The notes under the pieces: generated by a model
What the model was told of the DNA's origin: nothing
The model's input: the letters and a program-made list of their open reading frames with translations, nothing else
Database searches by the model: none
Shown here: in pieces, positions 59,776-64,000 of the stretch
How the letters are laid out: each line of letters starts with the position of its first letter
How positions within the stretch are numbered: position 1 is the stretch's first letter
From: Enterococcus canintestini
GTDB lineage: Bacteria > Bacillota > Bacilli > Lactobacillales > Enterococcaceae
DNA: 64,000 nucleotides
Direction: 5' to 3'
Assembly (NCBI RefSeq): GCF_001885735.1
Contig: NZ_JXKG01000001.1
Coordinates: 62,001 to 126,000 of the forward strand
Position numbers and translations under genes: made by a program

Positions 59776-60333
59776 ATGATCTCAGTGAATGATTTTAAAA
59801 CGGGTTTAACAATTGAAGTTGATGGTGATATTTGGCGCGTGGTCGATTTTCAACACGTGAAACCTGGTAAAGGCGCTGCGTTTGTTCGTTCAAAACTTAA
59901 AAATTTACGAACAGGTGCTGTTCAGGAAAAAACTTTCCGTGCCGGTGAAAAAGTTGCCAAAGCACAAATCGACAATCGTAAAATGCAATATTTGTACGAA
60001 AGTGGCGATAGTCATGTCTTTATGGATTTAGACACTTACGAACAAATTGAAATTCCGACAGAACAGATTAAAGATGAACTAAAATATATGTTGGAAAATA
60101 TGGAAGTAACAGTTATCATGTATGGTTCAGAGATCTTAGGGGTCGATTTACCAAATACTGTCGTTTTAGAAGTTGCTGAAACAGAACCAAATATCAAAGG
60201 AGATACTTCTTCTGGTGGTTCAAAACCTGCAACAATGGAGACCGGTGTTACGGTAAATGTACCGTTTTTTGTTAATCAAGGAGATAAATTAATCATCAAT
60301 ACAACTGATGGTTCCTATGTTTCTCGCGCATAA
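59776..60333 (+). CDS. efp: Elongation factor P
   Basis: 185-residue three-barrel factor that rescues ribosomes stalled at polyproline. Domain I loop [13 protein letters not shown] carries the conserved Lys32 modified in many bacteria; the C-terminus has the DGSYVSRA end. Strong AAGGAGG before ATG 59776. The 285-bp stretch upstream holds a repeated TTTTTATAGCCTTT (59680 and 59736) but no clear promoter. Confidence 0.96.
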   Translation: MISVNDFKTGLTIEVDGDIWRVVDFQHVKPGKGAAFVRSKLKNLRTGAVQEKTFRAGEKVAKAQIDNRKMQYLYESGDSHVFMDLDTYEQIEIPTEQIKDELKYMLENMEVTVIMYGSEILGVDLPNTVVLEVAETEPNIKGDTSSGGSKPATMETGVTVNVPFFVNQGDKLIINTTDGSYVSRA

Positions 60334-60359
60334 TTGTAATTAGACTGGAGGAAGTCATT

Positions 60360-60782
60360 GTGGCTGACGAAAAGAATTTAATACTAGATACAAATCAAGA
60401 TTTAGGTGAAATTGTCATCGCTCCTGAAGTGATTGAAGTAATTATTGGAATTGCCGCTTCCAAAGTTGACGGTGTTTATGACATGCAAGGAAGTTTTACG
60501 AGTAATGTAACAGAATTACTCGGGCGTTCCAATCACGGCAAAGGGGTATCTTTAACCATTGCAGAAGATGGAATTAAGGTTGACCTTTACTGCTACATGA
60601 AGTATGGTATTTCTGTACCTAAAACGGCTATGGAAATTCAAGAACGTGTCAAACAACAAGTCTTGTTTATGACAGATGTTGAATTAGCAGAAGTAAATGT
60701 CCATGTGGTGGCAGTGGTACCTGAAAAAGTTGAAACACCAGATTTAGATGAATTATTTGAAAATGAGGAAGAAAATGAGTAA
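60360..60782 (+). CDS. yqhY: Asp23/YqhY-family envelope stress response protein
   Basis: 140 residues of the Asp23 (DUF322) family: GEIVIAPEVIEVIIGIAASKVDGVYDM, then KVDLYCYMKYGISVPKTAMEIQERVKQQV and an acidic tail. In other Firmicutes YqhY affects acetyl-CoA carboxylase activity. The GTG start at 60360 has GGAGGAAG upstream. Overlaps nusB by 8 bp. Confidence 0.93.
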   Translation: MADEKNLILDTNQDLGEIVIAPEVIEVIIGIAASKVDGVYDMQGSFTSNVTELLGRSNHGKGVSLTIAEDGIKVDLYCYMKYGISVPKTAMEIQERVKQQVLFMTDVELAEVNVHVVAVVPEKVETPDLDELFENEEENE

Positions 60783-61224
60783 AGAATTGTCTCGACACGA
60801 GATTCGAAAAATGGCACTACAAGCATTGTTTCCCCTTGATTTTAATCAAGATTTGGACAAAAAAGATGCCATTATGCAAGCAATTGAGTTAGAACACCAC
60901 GAAATGGTGGATGAAGAACAAGAAAATTTTGTACCGGCGTATTTGGATAAATTAGTGGCTGGAGTTTGTGAACATAAGGCTGATTTAGACGAATTGATTC
61001 AAAAACACTTGAAAAAAGGCTGGAGTATTAAACGTCTTTCTAAAATGGATTTGTGTATTTTACGTATTGCCAGTTATGAAATGATGTATGAAGCAGACGT
61101 GCCTAATAAAGTGGCATTAAACGAAGCTTTAGAGTTAACAAAAACTTTTAGTGACGATCAATCACGTAAGTTTGTTAACGGTGTTTTATCAGCAATTAAC
61201 ACCGATTTAACCAAGGAAGCATAA
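60775..61224 (+). CDS. nusB: Transcription antitermination factor NusB
   Basis: 149 residues, all-helical NusB: LSRHEIRKMALQALFPLDF, WSIKRLSKMDLCILRIASYEM, and VALNEALELTKTFSDDQSRKFVNGVL. Acts with NusE on boxA RNA in rRNA transcription. ATG 60775 is within the end of yqhY; the start at 60748 lies deeper in that gene and lacks a site. Confidence 0.96.
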   Translation: MSKELSRHEIRKMALQALFPLDFNQDLDKKDAIMQAIELEHHEMVDEEQENFVPAYLDKLVAGVCEHKADLDELIQKHLKKGWSIKRLSKMDLCILRIASYEMMYEADVPNKVALNEALELTKTFSDDQSRKFVNGVLSAINTDLTKEA

Positions 61225-61243
61225 GAATTGTCTAGAACTTGGA

Positions 61244-61276
61244 GCAGTTAAGAATATTATTCTTAGCTGCTTTTTT
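61244..61276 (+). terminator. Terminator after nusB
   Basis: GCAGTTAAGAAT ATT ATTCTTAGCTGC then TTTTTTG. It separates yqhY-nusB from folD. Confidence 0.85.
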
Positions 61277-61375
61277 GTTTGATTGCCAAATTTTCAGTAA
61301 AATTATCTGCTGAACTTTCACAACAAAACCTCCCTGTGCTAGAATAAGGCTAAATGAATGAAAGAGGCGATTTTC

Positions 61376-62233
61376 ATGGCCCAAATATTAGATGGAAAAA
61401 AATTAGCAGCTACAATGCAAGCAAAAATGCAAACTGAAGTAGCAGCTATAAAAGAAAAAGATGGTACTGTACCTGGACTGGTTGTCATCTTAGTAGGAGA
61501 AGACCCAGCGAGTCAAATTTATGTGCGCAATAAAGAAGTCGCTGCCAGCAAAATGGGCATCTATTCTAAAGTAGATCGTCGTCCTGAAACAATTACAGAA
61601 GCTGAATTGTTAGCTTTAATTGAAAAGTATAATCAAGATGAGCAGTTTCATGGAATTTTGGTTCAACTGCCTCTGCCAGCTCACATTGACGAAGAAAAAG
61701 TAATTTTAGCAATTGATCCCAAAAAAGATGTTGATGGTTTTCACCCTTTAAATATTGGTCGCTTATTTACAGGTGATCCAGTAATGATTCCATGTACCCC
61801 TTATGGCATTATGAAACTTTTAGCAGCTTATGATATTTCAGTGGCCGGCAAAAACGCTGTGGTAATCGGTCGGAGTAATATTGTCGGAAAACCAATGGCA
61901 CATCTTTTATTACAAGAAAATGCAACTGTGACAATTGCACATTCTAAAACACAAAACTTACCTGAAATTGCCAAAAAAGCAGATATTTTAGTTGCCGCAG
62001 TCGGTGTAGGACATTTAGTAGATGAAAGTTACGTTAAAGAAGGTGCGGTTGTAATCGACGTGGGGATGAACCGTGACGCAAATAATAAATTAATCGGTGA
62101 TGTTGATTTTGAGGCTGTCAAACCAATAGCCGATTTTATTACACCTGTTCCAGGCGGTGTAGGTCCGATGACCATTACCATGTTACTTTATCAAACCATT
62201 AAAGCGTATCGTTTACAGAAATCAGGTGTTTAA
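61376..62233 (+). CDS. folD: FolD, methylene-THF dehydrogenase/cyclohydrolase
   Basis: 285-residue bifunctional C1 enzyme. [23 protein letters not shown] with catalytic Lys, [15 protein letters not shown], the NADP-binding stretch [16 protein letters not shown], and [18 protein letters not shown] 61376 with AAAGAGGCG upstream; ATG 61358 precedes that site. Its stop touches the xseA start. Confidence 0.96.
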   Translation: MAQILDGKKLAATMQAKMQTEVAAIKEKDGTVPGLVVILVGEDPASQIYVRNKEVAASKMGIYSKVDRRPETITEAELLALIEKYNQDEQFHGILVQLPLPAHIDEEKVILAIDPKKDVDGFHPLNIGRLFTGDPVMIPCTPYGIMKLLAAYDISVAGKNAVVIGRSNIVGKPMAHLLLQENATVTIAHSKTQNLPEIAKKADILVAAVGVGHLVDESYVKEGAVVIDVGMNRDANNKLIGDVDFEAVKPIADFITPVPGGVGPMTITMLLYQTIKAYRLQKSGV

Positions 62234-63571
62234 ATGGCCCAAGAGTATCTGACAGTTACTGCTTTAACCAAATATTTAAAACGCAAATTTGATGCGGATC
62301 CCTATTTAGAAAAGGTTTATTTGACTGGTGAAATTTCTAATTTTCGTTTGCGACCTAATCATCAATATTTTTCTTTAAAAGACGATGGAGCTAAAATTTC
62401 GGCTGTAATGTTCAAAGGTGCGTTTAGTAAATTGAAGTTTCAACCAGAAGAAGGAATGAAAGTTTTTGTCGTTGGCCGCATTTCATTATATGAAGCCAGT
62501 GGCAATTATCAAATTTATGTCGAGCAAATGGAACCAGATGGCATTGGGGCTTTATATCAGGCTTACGAACAATTAAAAGCAAAGTTGGACAAAGAAGGTT
62601 TATTTTTAGCGCCTAAAAAAAACTTACCCAAATACCCTAAAAAAATTGCGGTTTTAACCAGTCCTAGTGGTGCTGTGATTCGAGATATTATGACAACGGT
62701 GAAAAGACGGTATCCTATTGCGGAAATTACTTTATTTCCTACCATCGTACAAGGAGACAAAGCAGCAGGAGATGTCGTTACTAATATTGCTCGCGTAGAA
62801 GCCATTGGGGATTTTGATACAATGATTATTGGACGTGGTGGTGGTTCAATTGAAGATTTATGGCCATTTAACGAAGAGAAAGTTGCTCGTGCTATTTTTG
62901 CGGCAAAGACGCCAATTATATCATCGGTGGGACATGAAACAGATACTACTATCGCAGATTTAGTAGCCGATGTTCGGGCGGCAACACCTACTGCCGCAGC
63001 TGAGTTAGCAGTTCCGGTTTTAAGTGATGAAATTTTAAAAATTAAAGAAAAACAAACACGATTAGAACAGGCCTTTATGCATCAATTGGCTTTAAAAAAA
63101 GAGCGCTATGAACGCTTAAGTGCATCTTATGTTCTGCGACAGCCGGAACGACTTTATGAAGCCCAATCTATAAAGTTAGATCAATTAACCAAACGTCTGT
63201 TGCAAAGCACACAAAACCGACTTTTTGAAGAAGAAAGAAAAGTGATGCAATTAAATCACAATTTAAGGCAATTTAATCCTAAAAATAGGGTGAATGAATT
63301 AAAACAACAACAGAATTATTTACAAGAACGCTTAGAAAAAAGCATGAAGCAGCTTTTCCAACAAAAACAGCAATCTTTTCAAAATATCGTCCAATCTTTA
63401 GATTTACTCAGTCCTTTAAAAATTATGGGCAGAGGCTATAGTTATACGACTAAAGAAGAAAAGGTAATCAAAAGTGTAGAAGAAATTGCACCTAGTGATC
63501 AATTAGTTATTCATTACCAAGATGGTCAGGTAGAAGCTGCGGTAACAAAAATCACGTCTGAAGAAAAGTAA
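62234..63571 (+). CDS. xseA: Exodeoxyribonuclease VII large subunit
   Basis: 445 residues. N-terminal OB fold (YLTVTALTKYLKRKFDADPYLEKVYLTGEISNF), central catalytic domain (LTSPSGAVIRDIMTTVKRRYP, GRGGGSIEDLWPFNEE, SSVGHETDTTIADLVAD RAATPTAAAE), and a long C-terminal coiled coil. Degrades single-stranded DNA with XseB. ATG immediately follows the folD stop. Confidence 0.96.
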   Translation: MAQEYLTVTALTKYLKRKFDADPYLEKVYLTGEISNFRLRPNHQYFSLKDDGAKISAVMFKGAFSKLKFQPEEGMKVFVVGRISLYEASGNYQIYVEQMEPDGIGALYQAYEQLKAKLDKEGLFLAPKKNLPKYPKKIAVLTSPSGAVIRDIMTTVKRRYPIAEITLFPTIVQGDKAAGDVVTNIARVEAIGDFDTMIIGRGGGSIEDLWPFNEEKVARAIFAAKTPIISSVGHETDTTIADLVADVRAATPTAAAELAVPVLSDEILKIKEKQTRLEQAFMHQLALKKERYERLSASYVLRQPERLYEAQSIKLDQLTKRLLQSTQNRLFEEERKVMQLNHNLRQFNPKNRVNELKQQQNYLQERLEKSMKQLFQQKQQSFQNIVQSLDLLSPLKIMGRGYSYTTKEEKVIKSVEEIAPSDQLVIHYQDGQVEAAVTKITSEEK

Positions 63572-63638
63572 GCTGTGAACAAATCATAAGTTTAAGATTT
63601 TCACTTTAAATAATCAGATGAGTAAAATGGAGGAAACA

Positions 63639-63860
63639 ATGGCTAAACAAACATTTGAAGAATCACTACAAGAACTAGAAGCAATTGTAAAGCAACTAGA
63701 ACAAGGCGATGTCCCTTTAGAAGAGGCATTAGCAGCTTTTAAAAAAGGTATTACGTTGAGTAAACAATGCCAAGAAACATTGACTAAAGCAGAAGATGCT
63801 TTGACCAAAATTATGCAAGAAAATGGCGAGGCTGTTGTCTTTGAAGAGGAAGAAAAATGA
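63639..63860 (+). CDS. xseB: Exodeoxyribonuclease VII small subunit
   Basis: 73-residue helical protein: [20 protein letters not shown], then [14 protein letters not shown]. Many copies bind each XseA. ATG 63639 has TGGAGGA at 63628-63634; ATG 63618 is upstream of it. Stop overlaps the ispA start (ATGA). Confidence 0.95.
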   Translation: MAKQTFEESLQELEAIVKQLEQGDVPLEEALAAFKKGITLSKQCQETLTKAEDALTKIMQENGEAVVFEEEEK

Positions 63861-64000
63861 GTTTATTGACTGAATTTAAACAAATTCATCTCACAAAAGT
63901 TGAAGCAGAAATGCGCCAATTTTTGCGACAACAGACCACAGATGAAACATTATTAGAAAGTATGCTTTATTCCATTGATGCCGGGGGAAAACGCTTGCGT
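63857..64000 (+). CDS. ispA: Polyprenyl (farnesyl) diphosphate synthase, N-terminal part
   Basis: First 48 codons only; the rest is beyond the window. [20 protein letters not shown] ... [13 protein letters not shown] has the AGGKR(I/L)R motif at the start of trans-prenyltransferases, and the place after xseB is standard for ispA. Start ATG overlaps the xseB stop by four bases. Confidence 0.92.
   Translation, partial: MSLLTEFKQIHLTKVEAEMRQFLRQQTTDETLLESMLYSIDAGGKRLR

Noticed and set aside
1-64000. CRISPR array, restriction-modification, toxin-antitoxin or other known defence genes
   Set aside because: No regularly spaced repeats and no matching protein families found anywhere in the window.

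Overview
This window comes from the chromosome of a low-GC Gram-positive bacterium of the Lactobacillales, most probably Enterococcaceae (Enterococcus, Vagococcus or a close relative). The grounds are strong AGGAGG ribosome sites, a complete dltXABCD operon, the dnaX-ybaB-recR and tmk-darA-holB-ricT-yabA-rsmI replication block, rplU-prp-rpmA with an N-terminally extended L27, a sigma-54-dependent mannose-class PTS with a LevR/ManR activator and ManO, and the order efp-asp23-nusB-folD-xseA-xseB-ispA. The species is not determined. Most of the window is ordinary core chromosome. There is no CRISPR array, intact prophage or insertion sequence.

Layout. 1-3.7 kb: end of a MetQ-type binding protein, an M20 amidohydrolase, then a PucR-type regulator and an MgtC-like protein on the minus strand. 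4.1-10.7 kb: an agmatine deiminase cluster (ptcA-aguD-aguA-aguC, terminator, second aguA paralogue, RpiR regulator). Agmatine enters in exchange for putrescine, is deiminated to carbamoylputrescine, is split by phosphorolysis to putrescine and carbamoyl phosphate, and yields ATP through carbamate kinase. 10.9-11.9 kb: short threonine/serine dehydratase behind a perfect cre. 11.9-15.2 kb (minus): YdjI/YdjG/YdjH-like membrane-stress trio without pspA. 15.4-22.6 kb: DNA replication and repair block. 22.8-24 kb: SOS-controlled dinB. 24.2-27.3 kb (minus): anaerobic ribonucleotide reductase nrdD-nrdG with NrdR boxes. 27.5-30.3 kb: BceAB-type ABC transporter. 30.5-34.9 kb: dltXABCD, D-alanylation of teichoic acids.

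35-48 kb: M42 aminopeptidase, metallo-hydrolase, lipoate ligase, a T-box-controlled archaeal/eukaryote-type prolyl-tRNA synthetase (minus), a seven-TM protein with a ruined histidine-kinase module (minus), a signal-peptidase-like protein without catalytic residues, an O-methyltransferase, an exported alpha/beta hydrolase, tRNA-Arg(UCU) with a decayed phage-type integrase tail beside it, a small basic ORF, a lipoprotein, a BgsA-like glycosyltransferase and a uracil-DNA-glycosylase-like protein. 48-50.8 kb: rplU-prp-rpmA, a divergent cold-shock-domain protein, a GNAT acetyltransferase, an odd tRNA-Glu(CUC) and a small membrane protein. 50.9-57.8 kb: ManR activator, a 21-bp perfect palindrome, a textbook -24/-12 promoter, PTS IIB, IIAB, IIC, IID, and manO. 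58-64 kb: GlsB-type protein, a possible two-TM micro-protein coupled to pepP, efp, asp23-like, nusB, folD, xseA, xseB and the first 48 codons of ispA.

The most interesting signals are a set of proteins that keep their fold but have lost catalytic residues (AguA2 His to Asp; the signal-peptidase-like protein Ser to Asp and His to Arg; the 7TM kinase-like protein). To these add the duplicated operator-like repeats ahead of ptcA, the palindrome and sigma-54 architecture of the mannose PTS, the PspA-less YdjGHI set, and the unusual tRNA-Glu. I found no clearly new multi-gene defence or biosynthetic system.
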